Source: Betaproteobacteria bacterium (GTDB lineage Bacteria > Pseudomonadota > Gammaproteobacteria > Burkholderiales > SG8-39). Taken from it: a stretch of 10,680 nt of DNA. A program made the translations under genes and the position numbers. The notes below the pieces were generated by a model. The model saw nothing but the letters and a program-made list of their open reading frames with translations. It ran no database searches and was not told the DNA's origin. The stretch spans positions 1 to 10,680 of the forward strand of contig JAABRB010000088.1 of NCBI GenBank assembly GCA_011391185.1, written 5' to 3'. This document shows positions 1 to 6,212 of the stretch, piece after piece; position 1 is the stretch's first letter; each line of letters opens with the position of its first letter.

Positions 1-558
1 GACGAAGGGCGCCAGGCCGCCGACGCGCCGCTCCTGCACTGGGCGATCTGGGATTGCATGTTCCGCGCGCAGTATGCGTTCGAGGGCGTGATCTCGAATT
101 ACCCGAATCGCGCGGTGTCGTGGGCGCTTCGCCGGATCATTCTTCCGATCGGCCGGCCCTACGTGGTGCCATCGGACAGGCTCGGGCACGCTGTTGCGCA
201 GCTGCTCATCGAGCCGTCGGCAACGCGCGACCGTCTGACCAGCGGCATGTATCTTCCATCCGACCAGAACGATCCGTTCGCCGTGCTCGAGCACGCGCTC
301 GCCGCGACCATCGCCGCGGAGGCGATCGAGGCGCGCATCCGCAGCGCGCAGAAGCAGGAATCGATCTCCGGCGAGTCGGCGGAAGCGCTTGCCAATGCGG
401 CACGCGCCGCGAGCATCATCGATGCCGCCGAGCGCGAAACCCTGCGTACCGCAGCTGCCCTGCGCGACGCGGTGATCAGGGTGGACGACTTCCCGCCGGA
501 CTTCGGCCTATCGGAGTTTCTCGCCAGGCCCGACGCGACACGGCGGGCCGCGGCATGA
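1..558 (+). CDS. fadE: Acyl-CoA dehydrogenase FadE, C-terminal part (5' end outside window)
   Basis: The reading frame is open from base 1 and ends at the TGA at 556-558, giving the last 185 residues of a longer protein. The stretch around HWAIWDCMFRAQYAFEGV, SNYPNRAVSW, GRPYVVPSDRLGHAVAQLL and PSATRDRLTSGMYLP matches what I recall of the C-terminal (DUF1974) region of the large FadE acyl-CoA dehydrogenases of about 800 residues, including the typical VDDF near the end. FadE oxidises acyl-CoA to trans-2-enoyl-CoA with FAD as the first step of beta-oxidation. The catalytic dehydrogenase core lies upstream of the window, so activity cannot be judged here. The stop overlaps the start of the next gene by 4 bp (ATGA), which suggests translational coupling, and beta-oxidation genes follow on the same strand. 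Confidence 0.92.
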   Translation, partial: DEGRQAADAPLLHWAIWDCMFRAQYAFEGVISNYPNRAVSWALRRIILPIGRPYVVPSDRLGHAVAQLLIEPSATRDRLTSGMYLPSDQNDPFAVLEHALAATIAAEAIEARIRSAQKQESISGESAEALANAARAASIIDAAERETLRTAAALRDAVIRVDDFPPDFGLSEFLARPDATRRAAA

Positions 559-815
559 AGGCGCTTCGGAAGGCCCGGCTCACGCGACTCATCGTCCTCC
601 TCGCGCCATTGCTGGTCACTGCAGGCTGCTCCCTGTCGCCGCACGCCAATGTTGAGATCCATAAGCGCTACGAGGTCGGCAACAACCCCTCTGCCGAGTG
701 CCTCGACGCCGCGAAACGGGCCACCTATTATTGCGAGAGCGGTGCGACGCACGCGTCTTCGGACGTCCAGTCGAACTGCTCGAAGGCGCGCTGGGACCAC
801 GCGCGCGCATGCTGA
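555..815 (+). CDS. Small four-cysteine lipoprotein, function unknown
   Basis: This is an 86-residue product whose ATG at 555 lies inside the fadE stop region (ATGA overlap). The N-terminus has four basic residues in the first eight (K2, R5, K6, R8), a hydrophobic stretch (residues 12-23) and a lipobox-like TAGC, so Cys25 is the likely lipidated residue. The mature part of about 62 residues contains Cys49, Cys60, Cys75 and Cys86, the last being the final residue. The spacing 11-15-11 gives two CX10C units, each in a segment that looks helical, so two disulfides across a helical hairpin are plausible in the periplasm. I do not recognise a family. The longer frame that opens at 54 is a shadow of fadE. 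Coupling to fadE suggests co-expression but does not show a role in lipid metabolism. Confidence 0.75.
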   Translation: MKALRKARLTRLIVLLAPLLVTAGCSLSPHANVEIHKRYEVGNNPSAECLDAAKRATYYCESGATHASSDVQSNCSKARWDHARAC

Positions 816-878
816 GGCCCCGCGGCGGAGCGCTCGAATCGACGGGATCCGGACCGGCCGCCGCGCGGGCCGCATGAA

Positions 879-890
879 CCGGAGCAGGAT
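879..890 (+). promoter_or_regulatory. Ribosome binding region of the thiolase gene
   Basis: Purine-rich sequence with GGAG and AGGA elements directly upstream of the ATG at 891. It supports that start. The 75-bp gap between the lipoprotein and the thiolase shows no obvious terminator, so readthrough from fadE is likely. Confidence 0.5.
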
Positions 891-2174
891 ATGACCGCGA
901 AGCCAGTCTTCATCGTCGACGGCGCACGAACGCCGTTTCTCAAGTCTCGCAACCGTCCGGGGCCGTTTTCCGCGAGCGATCTCGCGACCCAGGCGGGCAA
1001 GCAGTTACTGGCGCGCCAGCCTTTCGCGCCCGATGCGCTCGACGAGGTCATCCTGGGGTGCGCCGCCCCGTCGGTGGACGAAGTGAACATCGGCCGCGTC
1101 GTGGCATTGCGCATGGGCTGCGGCGAGAAAGTCCCCGGCTGGACGGTGATGCGCAATTGCGCGTCGGGCATGCAGGCGCTCGACTCCGCGATCGCGAACA
1201 TGGTGTCGGGGCGCGCCGAGCTCGCGCTCGCAGGCGGCGTGGACGCGCTGTCGCGGGCGCCGCTCCTCTTTTCCGATGCGATGGTGCTCTGGCTCTCCAG
1301 CTTCTATGCGGCCCGGAACATTGGTCAGAAAGCTGCTGCCCTTGCGAGATTCCGCCCCGGATACCTTGCGCCCGTGATCGGACTCATGAAGGGGCTCACC
1401 GACCCGAACGTCGGGCTCCTGATGGGCCAGACGGCGGAGAATCTCGCGTACCACTTCGGCATCACCCGGACGCAGCAGGACGAGTACTCGGTTCGCAGCC
1501 ACCAGCGCGTCGCGCTGGCCCAGGACAACGGCTGGCTCGAGGAGGTCGTGCCGGCGTTCGACGATCGCGGCACGCTCCACGCGGCGGACGACGGGCTGCG
1601 GCGCGACTCTTCGGTGGAGAACCTCACGAAGCTGAAGCCCTTCTTCGACCGCAAGTACGGCACCGTCACGGCCGGCAACAGCTCGCAGATCACCGATGGC
1701 GCGGTCTGGCTGATCCTCGCCACCGAGGCGGGCTTGCAGCGCCACGGACTCACGCCGATCGGCCGCCTCGTCGATTCGCAGTGGGCGGCGCTCGATCCCG
1801 CGCAGATGGGCCTTGGACCGGTGCATGCGGCCACGCCGCTCATGCAGCGGCACGGCATCGGGCTGAACGACCTCGACGCGTGGGAAATCAACGAGGCGTT
1901 TGCCGCCCAGGTGCTCGGATGCATCGAAGCCTGGAAGAGCGATGAATATTGCCGCACGCAGCTCGGACTCGACGCTGCGGCCGGCGAGCTCGATCCGGAC
2001 AAGCTCAACGTGGACGGCGGCGCGGTGGCGCTCGGCCACCCGGTCGGCGCCTCCGGCGCGCGCATCGTGCTGCACCTGCTGCACGTGCTGAGGCGCACGG
2101 GCGGCAAGCGCGGCATCGCGTCGATCTGCATCGGCGGCGGCCAGGGCGGCGCGATGTTGGTCGAGGCAGTTTAG
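891..2174 (+). CDS. Acetyl-CoA C-acyltransferase (thiolase, FadI-like)
   Basis: A 427-residue thiolase that catalyses thiolytic cleavage of 3-ketoacyl-CoA to acetyl-CoA and a shortened acyl-CoA, or the reverse condensation. The N-terminal signature VDGARTPF is at residues 9-16. The nucleophile is Cys90 in RNCASGMQA, followed by the conserved NEAFA (334-338), His383 in ALGHPVGASGAR and the second catalytic cysteine Cys413 in CIGGGQGGAM. All catalytic residues are present. It is longer than FadA-type thiolases (about 390 residues). The extra length is partly a loop around residues 125-170 and partly a segment around 345-370 between NEAFA and the GHP motif, both of which I associate with FadI-like thiolases of about 430 residues. 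It lies between fadE and a hydratase/dehydrogenase fusion, so degradative beta-oxidation is the likeliest role. Chain-length preference cannot be read from the sequence. Confidence 0.93.
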   Translation: MTAKPVFIVDGARTPFLKSRNRPGPFSASDLATQAGKQLLARQPFAPDALDEVILGCAAPSVDEVNIGRVVALRMGCGEKVPGWTVMRNCASGMQALDSAIANMVSGRAELALAGGVDALSRAPLLFSDAMVLWLSSFYAARNIGQKAAALARFRPGYLAPVIGLMKGLTDPNVGLLMGQTAENLAYHFGITRTQQDEYSVRSHQRVALAQDNGWLEEVVPAFDDRGTLHAADDGLRRDSSVENLTKLKPFFDRKYGTVTAGNSSQITDGAVWLILATEAGLQRHGLTPIGRLVDSQWAALDPAQMGLGPVHAATPLMQRHGIGLNDLDAWEINEAFAAQVLGCIEAWKSDEYCRTQLGLDAAAGELDPDKLNVDGGAVALGHPVGASGARIVLHLLHVLRRTGGKRGIASICIGGGQGGAMLVEAV

Positions 2175-2226
2175 GGAGCGCCGAAGAATGCCGGCGACGG
2201 TTACTTCGATGAGAGTGCAAGGAAAA

Positions 2227-2297
2227 CCCCTTTTTTACGAACAAGGGGACCGTGGGGGAAGGAAAGGGGCCCCCTCACCCCTTCCTGCCCCTTCCCC
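2227..2297. repeat. GC-rich hairpin cluster in the thiolase-fadJ gap
   Basis: The 240-bp gap between the thiolase stop and the fadJ-like start holds no credible gene. It has a 6-bp hairpin (CCCCTT 2227-2232 with AAGGGG 2243-2248) and an 8-bp stem with one bulged A (2261-2269 with 2278-2285). ACAAGGGG at 2241-2248 is also the reverse complement of CCCCTTGT at 2354-2361, and a 10-bp palindrome TCGAGCTCGA sits at 2328-2337. None is followed by a T-run, so no classic intrinsic terminator is seen. The structures could attenuate or stabilise the mRNA, or be a worn repeat. Confidence 0.4.
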
Positions 2298-2414
2298 GGC
2301 CCGGCGCGCGGCATCGAGTTCGAGCAGTCGAGCTCGACGAAACCCCGCGCTTGCCCCTTGTATATCCCCGTCGAGCGTATGCAGTTCTACAAAGGTTGCC
2401 AGGGATACTAAGCA

Positions 2415-4343
2415 ATGAGCGAACTGAGGCACTTCCGGCTCGAGACCGATGGCGAAGGCATCGCGTGGCTGACGTTCGACCGGGCGGAGAGCACGACCAA
2501 CACCTTCTCCGCCGCGGTCATGAGCGAGTTCACGGCAATACTCGACGATCTCGCGGTCAGGAAGCCGCGCGGCCTCGTGATCCGTTCGGGAAAGGCTTCC
2601 GGCTTCATCGCCGGCGCGGACGTCGACGAATTCACGCGCATCGAATCGGTGGACGACGCGCTCGCGATCGTGCAGCGCGGCTGGGATGCCATGAACAGGC
2701 TTGCCGCCCTGCCCTTCCCCACGCTCGCCCTGGTGCGCGGATTCTGCATGGGCGGCGGGCTCGAGCTCGCGCTCGCCTGCCGCTACCGGGTCGCGGTCGA
2801 TGAGCCGGGCACGCGCTTCGCGCTGCCCGAGGTGATGCTGGGCATCCTGCCGGGCTGGGGCGGCGTGCTGCGGCTGCCGAAGATCGTCGGGCCGACCACT
2901 GCGCTCGACATGATGATGAGCGGCCGGTCGGTGGACGCGCGACGCGCGAAGCGGATCGGGCTGGTCGACGTCAACGTCCCGGTGCGCGTCATGGACAACA
3001 CCGCACGCATCATGGTGCTGGAGGCCCCGAAGCCACGCGGGCTCTCGCTCAAGGACCGGCTGCTGAATGGCCCGCTCAAGCCGCTCGTCGCGAAGCTCGC
3101 CTTGCGTCAGCTGCAGAAGAAGGCGCAGCGCGAGCAATACCCGGCACCGTACGCGATCCTCGAGCTCTGGCTCAAGCACGACGGCGATCCGTTCGCGCCG
3201 CCGCCGGACGATCCCTGCTCGGTCGCGTACCTGGCGGAGCATTCGACGACGCGCAGCCTCATCCGCATTTTCGGGCTGCAGGAGCGCATGAAGTCGCTCG
3301 GCAAGGAGAGCGATTTCAAGGCGACGCGCGTGCACGTGGTGGGCGCGGGCACCATGGGCGGCGACATCGCGGCGGTCTGCGCCATGCGCGGCCTGACCGT
3401 GACGCTCCAGGATCAGAGCGCCGAGCGCCTGGCGCCCGCGATGAAGCGCGCCGCCGAGCTCTTCAGGCGGCGGATACGCGACAAACTCCTCGCCCGCGAC
3501 GCAATGGATCGCCTGATTCCGGACGTGACCGGCGACGGCGCGCGCCATGCCGACGTGATCATCGAAGCCATCTTCGAGAATCTCGAGGCGAAGCGTGAGC
3601 TCTTCGCCAAGCTCGAGAAGATCGTCAAGCCGACCGCGATCCTCGCCTCGAACACGTCGAGCCTCAAGCTCGCCGACATCGGAACGGTGCTCGCAAATCC
3701 CGGGCGCCTCATCGGCCTACACTTCTTCAATCCGGTCCCGCAGATGCAGCTCGTCGAGATCGTGAGCGGCGATGCCACGGATCCCGACTGGGCGAGGAAG
3801 GGCGGCGCGTTCGTGCGCCAGATCGACAAGCTGCCGCTCCCGGTGAGGGACTCGCCCGGGTTCCTGGTGAATCGCGTGCTCGGACCCTATCTCCTGCAGG
3901 CGTTCAAGCTGGTGGACGAAGGCGTCGCGAAAGAGGCGATCGACGCGGCAGCGACGCGGTTCGGCATGCCGATGGGGCCGATCGAGCTCGCTGACACGGT
4001 CGGCCTCGATATCTGTGCCGCGGCAGGCAAGTCGCTCGCCGGCGAAGGCGCGGCCATGCCCGCAAGCCTCGCGAAGCTCGTCGACGCGGGCAACCTCGGC
4101 AAGAAGACCGGCGAGGGGTTCTATCGCTGGGTCAAAGGCAAGCCCAACAAGGGGCCGGACGGCGACGTGCCCGAGAGTCTCGTGGGCCGGTTGATCGAGC
4201 CGTATCTCGTGGAGGCGCAGAAGACCGTCGCGGAAGGCATCGTCGCCGACGCCGATCTCGCCGATGCCGGCCTGATCTTCGGCACCGGCTTCGCTCCGTT
4301 CCGGGGTGGGCCATTGCATTACATGGCCGAGCGCGGATCGTAA
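2415..4343 (+). CDS. fadJ: Enoyl-CoA hydratase / 3-hydroxyacyl-CoA dehydrogenase fusion (FadJ/FadB-like)
   Basis: A 642-residue bifunctional beta-oxidation enzyme. The crotonase domain (about 1-190) has the oxyanion-hole segment GFIAGADVDEF, GGGLE with Glu117 and LPEVMLGILPGWGG with Glu139, the two acidic residues expected for hydration. The dehydrogenase domain starts with the NAD-binding GAGTMGG at 310-316, then NTSSL and HFFNP with His436 and Glu448 as the catalytic pair, then SPGFLVNR and the C-terminal repeat with MGPIELADTVGLD. It converts trans-2-enoyl-CoA to 3-ketoacyl-CoA. It is about 70-90 residues shorter than E. coli FadJ/FadB and stops soon after the conserved FRGGPLHY, lacking the usual C-terminal tail. 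AGGG at 2401-2404 suits the ATG at 2415. Directly downstream a second, decayed copy of the gene end is visible. FadJ and FadB cannot be told apart with certainty. Confidence 0.92.
   Translation: MSELRHFRLETDGEGIAWLTFDRAESTTNTFSAAVMSEFTAILDDLAVRKPRGLVIRSGKASGFIAGADVDEFTRIESVDDALAIVQRGWDAMNRLAALPFPTLALVRGFCMGGGLELALACRYRVAVDEPGTRFALPEVMLGILPGWGGVLRLPKIVGPTTALDMMMSGRSVDARRAKRIGLVDVNVPVRVMDNTARIMVLEAPKPRGLSLKDRLLNGPLKPLVAKLALRQLQKKAQREQYPAPYAILELWLKHDGDPFAPPPDDPCSVAYLAEHSTTRSLIRIFGLQERMKSLGKESDFKATRVHVVGAGTMGGDIAAVCAMRGLTVTLQDQSAERLAPAMKRAAELFRRRIRDKLLARDAMDRLIPDVTGDGARHADVIIEAIFENLEAKRELFAKLEKIVKPTAILASNTSSLKLADIGTVLANPGRLIGLHFFNPVPQMQLVEIVSGDATDPDWARKGGAFVRQIDKLPLPVRDSPGFLVNRVLGPYLLQAFKLVDEGVAKEAIDAAATRFGMPMGPIELADTVGLDICAAAGKSLAGEGAAMPASLAKLVDAGNLGKKTGEGFYRWVKGKPNKGPDGDVPESLVGRLIEPYLVEAQKTVAEGIVADADLADAGLIFGTGFAPFRGGPLHYMAERGS
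4302..4334 (+). repeat. Direct repeat copy 1, inside the fadJ 3' end
   Basis: The codons for RGGPLHYMAER at the end of the fadJ-like gene are repeated 47 bp downstream (4349-4381). By eye 27 of 33 bases are identical. The period is not a multiple of three. Confidence 0.75.
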
Positions 4344-4348
4344 ACCCT

Positions 4349-4387
4349 CGCGGTGGGCCGCTGCATTATCTGACCGAGCGCGTATAG
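4349..4387 (+). pseudogene. Remnant of a fadJ-like gene tail
   Basis: Read in its own frame this segment encodes RGGPLHYLTERV followed by TAG (4385-4387), nearly the same peptide as the real C-terminus of the fadJ-like gene just upstream. Of the six base differences over 11 codons, four are synonymous (CGG/CGC, CCA/CCG, TTG/CTG, TAC/TAT) and two are conservative (Met/Leu, Ala/Thr). That pattern suits two diverged coding sequences better than a recent tandem slippage. The likely origin is the old tail of a paralogous or replaced allele left after recombination. Only about 13 codons survive and there is no start, so it is not a gene. Confidence 0.6.
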
Positions 4388-4421
4388 TCACCCGCCCACA
4401 CTCACGACGGGCCTATACAAT
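4383..4421 (+). promoter_or_regulatory. Candidate -10 boxes upstream of the thioesterase gene
   Basis: TATAGT at 4383-4388 and TATACA/TACAAT at 4414-4421 resemble -10 boxes, neither with a convincing -35. No Shine-Dalgarno is visible before the ATG at 4428. Use of the second box would place the transcript start at or next to the ATG. Weak evidence. Confidence 0.25.
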
Positions 4422-4427
4422 CCGCGC

Positions 4428-4832
4428 ATGAGCGAGCGCGTTCAGCTTCCTGCCGGGAAGGATCCGGTTCTGCGCATGGTGCCGATGCCCGCCGACGTCA
4501 ATATTCATGGTGACGTTTTCGGCGGCTGGATCATGGCGCAGGTGGACATCGCGGGCGGCGTGGCGGCGAGCCAGCGCGCGCGCGGCCGCGTCGCCACGGT
4601 CGCAGTGAACGCGTTCCAGTTCAAGCAGCCCGTGTTCATGGGCGACCTGCTCTCGTTCTACGCGGACGTGATCAAGGTCGGCAATACCTCGCTCACCGTC
4701 AAGGTCGAGGTGTACGCGCAACGCACGCCGGCCGACGTCGAGGTGGTGAAAGTCACCGAGGCCACGTTGACTTACGTCGCGACCGGCGAGGACCGCCGCC
4801 CGCGGACAGTGCCGCCGACGCTCGGGAGGTAG
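4428..4832 (+). CDS. Acyl-CoA thioesterase, YciA-like hotdog protein
   Basis: A 134-residue single hotdog-domain protein that hydrolyses acyl-CoA to free acid and CoA in the cytoplasm. The segment NIHGDVFGGWIMAQVDIAGG (25-44) is the family signature, with Asp40 in the place of the catalytic acid of YciA-type enzymes. It is followed by TVAVNAFQFKQPVFMGD, YADVIKVGNTSLTVKVEV and KVTEATLTYV in the usual order. Length is normal for the family, which acts as an oligomer. It follows the fadJ-like gene by 84 bp and probably relieves CoA trapping or trims acyl-CoA pools during beta-oxidation. Substrate range in this family is broad and cannot be predicted from the sequence. The start is chosen by position alone, since no clear Shine-Dalgarno precedes it. 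Confidence 0.9.
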   Translation: MSERVQLPAGKDPVLRMVPMPADVNIHGDVFGGWIMAQVDIAGGVAASQRARGRVATVAVNAFQFKQPVFMGDLLSFYADVIKVGNTSLTVKVEVYAQRTPADVEVVKVTEATLTYVATGEDRRPRTVPPTLGR

Positions 4833-4842
4833 TCCAGAGATT

Positions 4843-4890
4843 CTCCCCTCCTTTTCAAGGAGGGGTGCCGGCAAAGCCGGCGGGGTAGTT
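4843..4890 (+). repeat. REP-like two-hairpin element, copy A
   Basis: Hairpin 1 has a perfect 9-bp stem, CCCCTCCTT (4845-4853) with AAGGAGGGG (4857-4865) and loop TTC. Hairpin 2 is GCCGGC (4867-4872), loop AAA, GCCGGC (4876-4881). A tail GGGGTAGTT follows at 4882-4890. The same architecture returns inverted at 4941-4987. It starts 10 bp after the thioesterase stop and lacks a T-run, so it may act in mRNA 3'-end protection or transcription ending, but it looks like a mobile-type intergenic repeat. Confidence 0.8.
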
Positions 4891-4940
4891 GCGGCTTCGA
4901 TCGATGCGGGGTCCCTCGTGTGCTGCGTATGCTCTGGAAC

Positions 4941-4987
4941 ACCACCCCGGCCGCTACGCGGCCACCCCTCCTCGAAAAGGAGGGGAA
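4941..4987 (-). repeat. REP-like two-hairpin element, copy B (inverted)
   Basis: Read on the - strand it matches copy A closely: the 21-base head hairpin (4965-4985) differs by one base, and the tail reads GGGGTGGT. Hairpin 2 has the arms GGCCGC (4949-4954) and GCGGCC (4958-4963) with loop TAC. These arms differ from copy A yet still pair perfectly. About 50 bp separates the two copies, a head-outward inverted pair as in BIME-type REP doublets. Confidence 0.8.
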
Positions 4988-5012
4988 AAACCCCGCCTGC
5001 TCGCCTGCGCGA

Positions 5013-5080
5013 TCAGCCGCCGCCCTTCAGGCCGTGCACGCGCCCGGGCGAACCCGAGAACGCCGAGAACGTCCGAAAAT
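5013..5080 (-). pseudogene. Decayed fragment resembling the slipin 3' end
   Basis: The 19 bases at 5016-5034 are identical to 8229-8247, the codons for GLKGGG near the end of the slipin gene, and here too a stop (TGA, 5013-5015) follows at once. Further in, 5053-5066 matches 8256-8269 at 12 of 14 positions and GAAAAT (5075-5080) aligns with GAAGAT (8283-8288). A 10-base insertion (5043-5052) and a small deletion break the frame. Both copies point the same way. Similarity may continue weakly toward 5125. By eye it is a fossil of a slipin gene tail. A formal alignment is needed to fix its limits. Confidence 0.55.
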
Positions 5081-5091
5081 CGCGTTAGCGC

Positions 5092-5097
5092 TTGACA
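5092..5097 (+). promoter_or_regulatory. tctC: Candidate -35 box (TTGACA) for tctCBA
   Basis: A perfect TTGACA lies about 100 bp upstream of the tctC start. No good -10 is found 16-18 bp downstream; the nearest options (around 5115-5123) match poorly. The box lies just beyond the slipin-like fossil. Low confidence. Confidence 0.25.
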
Positions 5098-5193
5098 TCG
5101 CGAGGGCGGGACGCGTCTCATCTGCCTCTCCGATCCAGGCATAACTCGAACGACATGGGCCGGAGAATCGTGCATTCATACCGAGGAGATCGC

Positions 5194-6177
5194 ATGAGAA
5201 ACTTGCAGCGCGGCAAGGCCGCAATCACCGCAATCGCATTTCTGGGCGCACTCGCGCACGCCGGTGCGGCAATGGCCCAGAGCTGGCCGACCAAGCCCGT
5301 CCGCGTCGTGGTCGGGTTCGGGGCGGGAGGCGGCACCGACATCGTCACCCGCATCATCGCCGAGCCGCTGTCCGATCTGCTCGGCCAGCCGGTGGTGGTC
5401 GAGAACAAGCCCGGAGCGGGCGGCACGACCGCGGGCAATCTCGTCGCCCACTCGCCCCACGACGGTTACACCGCTTCCATGATGAGCGCAGGCCACACGG
5501 TGTCCGCGGTCATGTTCAAGTCGCTGCCGTTCGACTCGATCAACGACTTCGCGCCGGTGGCCCTGGTCGCAAATTCCGCGTTCGTCATCGTCGCCAGGAA
5601 GGACTTCCCGGCGAACGACATTCCGGGGCTCGTGGCAGCCGCCAAGGCGGCACCCGGCACGCTGAAGTTTGCGAGCGTCGGTCTCGGCTCGACCCAGCAT
5701 TTCGCGGGCGAGCTGCTGCGCCAGCGCACCGGCATTGACGTCAAGCACATTCCCTACAAGGGAACGCCAGCCGTGATCGGCGCCGTGCGCAACAAAGAGG
5801 TGGATTACGCGGTCGAGCTCGTGCACGCCGTCATCGGCCAGGTCCGCGCCGGCGACCTCAAGATCCTCGCGGTGGCGACACCCAAGCGCTGGCCGACGAT
5901 CCCCGACGTGCCGACGATCGCCGAATCGGGCGTGCCCGGCTACGCGGTGGTCGGCTGGTACGGGCTCGCGTTCCCGAAAGACACTCCCGCGCCAATCGTG
6001 GAGAAGATGAACAAGGCCCTGCGGGATGCGCTCGCGCGCGACGCGGTACGTAAGCGGATGTCCGATGTGGGCGCGCTCGTCAACGTGTCCTCGCCGCAGG
6101 AGCTGCGCATGCACCTTGAGAGCGAGGTCGCGAAATGGCGGGACGTGATGACCAAGGCCGGGATCGAGCCGAAGTAG
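5194..6177 (+). CDS. tctC: Tripartite tricarboxylate transporter substrate-binding protein (TctC/Bug family)
   Basis: A 327-residue periplasmic binding protein. The ATG at 5194 is preceded by GAGGAG at 5183-5188, which decides this start over in-frame upstream codons. The N-terminus is a clear Sec signal peptide with basic residues, a hydrophobic core and AMA before Gln29, so cleavage after residue 28 is expected. The mature protein begins with the Bug hallmark WPTKPVRVVVGFGAGGGTD and continues with QPVVVENKPGAGGTTAGN, PHDGYT, FASVGLGSTQHFAGEL, HIPYKG, VPTIAESGVPGY and a C-terminal helical region. It delivers a carboxylate-type ligand to the TctBA membrane pair; the actual ligand is not readable because family members bind many organic acids. 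It heads a tctC-tctB-tctA operon, with 35 bp to tctB. Confidence 0.95.
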   Translation: MRNLQRGKAAITAIAFLGALAHAGAAMAQSWPTKPVRVVVGFGAGGGTDIVTRIIAEPLSDLLGQPVVVENKPGAGGTTAGNLVAHSPHDGYTASMMSAGHTVSAVMFKSLPFDSINDFAPVALVANSAFVIVARKDFPANDIPGLVAAAKAAPGTLKFASVGLGSTQHFAGELLRQRTGIDVKHIPYKGTPAVIGAVRNKEVDYAVELVHAVIGQVRAGDLKILAVATPKRWPTIPDVPTIAESGVPGYAVVGWYGLAFPKDTPAPIVEKMNKALRDALARDAVRKRMSDVGALVNVSSPQELRMHLESEVAKWRDVMTKAGIEPK

Positions 6178-6212
6178 ACTGAAATCCGTCCGGTCAGGGC
6201 GAACGGGTCCCG

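Noticed and set aside
54..554. Long + frame upstream of the lipoprotein start (54-815)
   Set aside because: It overlaps the well-supported fadE frame, is Arg-rich shadow sequence, and the lipoprotein has a proper signal and lipobox from 555.
541..880. Similarity of the fadE end to 864-880 (GCGGGCCGC then GCATGAA)
   Set aside because: The match is short, GC-rich and gapped. Unlike the fadJ and slipin tails there is no longer aligned block, so chance is likely.
2188..2418. Possible 76-residue gene in the thiolase-fadJ gap
   Set aside because: Ser/Pro/Ala/Arg low-complexity product with no ribosome site; better read as a non-coding structured spacer.
2235..3548. 437-codon open frame on the - strand opposite the fadJ-like gene
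   Set aside because: High-GC antisense shadow with His/Arg/Ala-rich composition and no family motif; the + strand has full catalytic motifs.
4845..4865. Intrinsic terminator after the thioesterase gene
   Set aside because: The 9-bp stem is strong but no T-run follows on either strand, and the motif recurs inverted, so a REP-like repeat is the better call.
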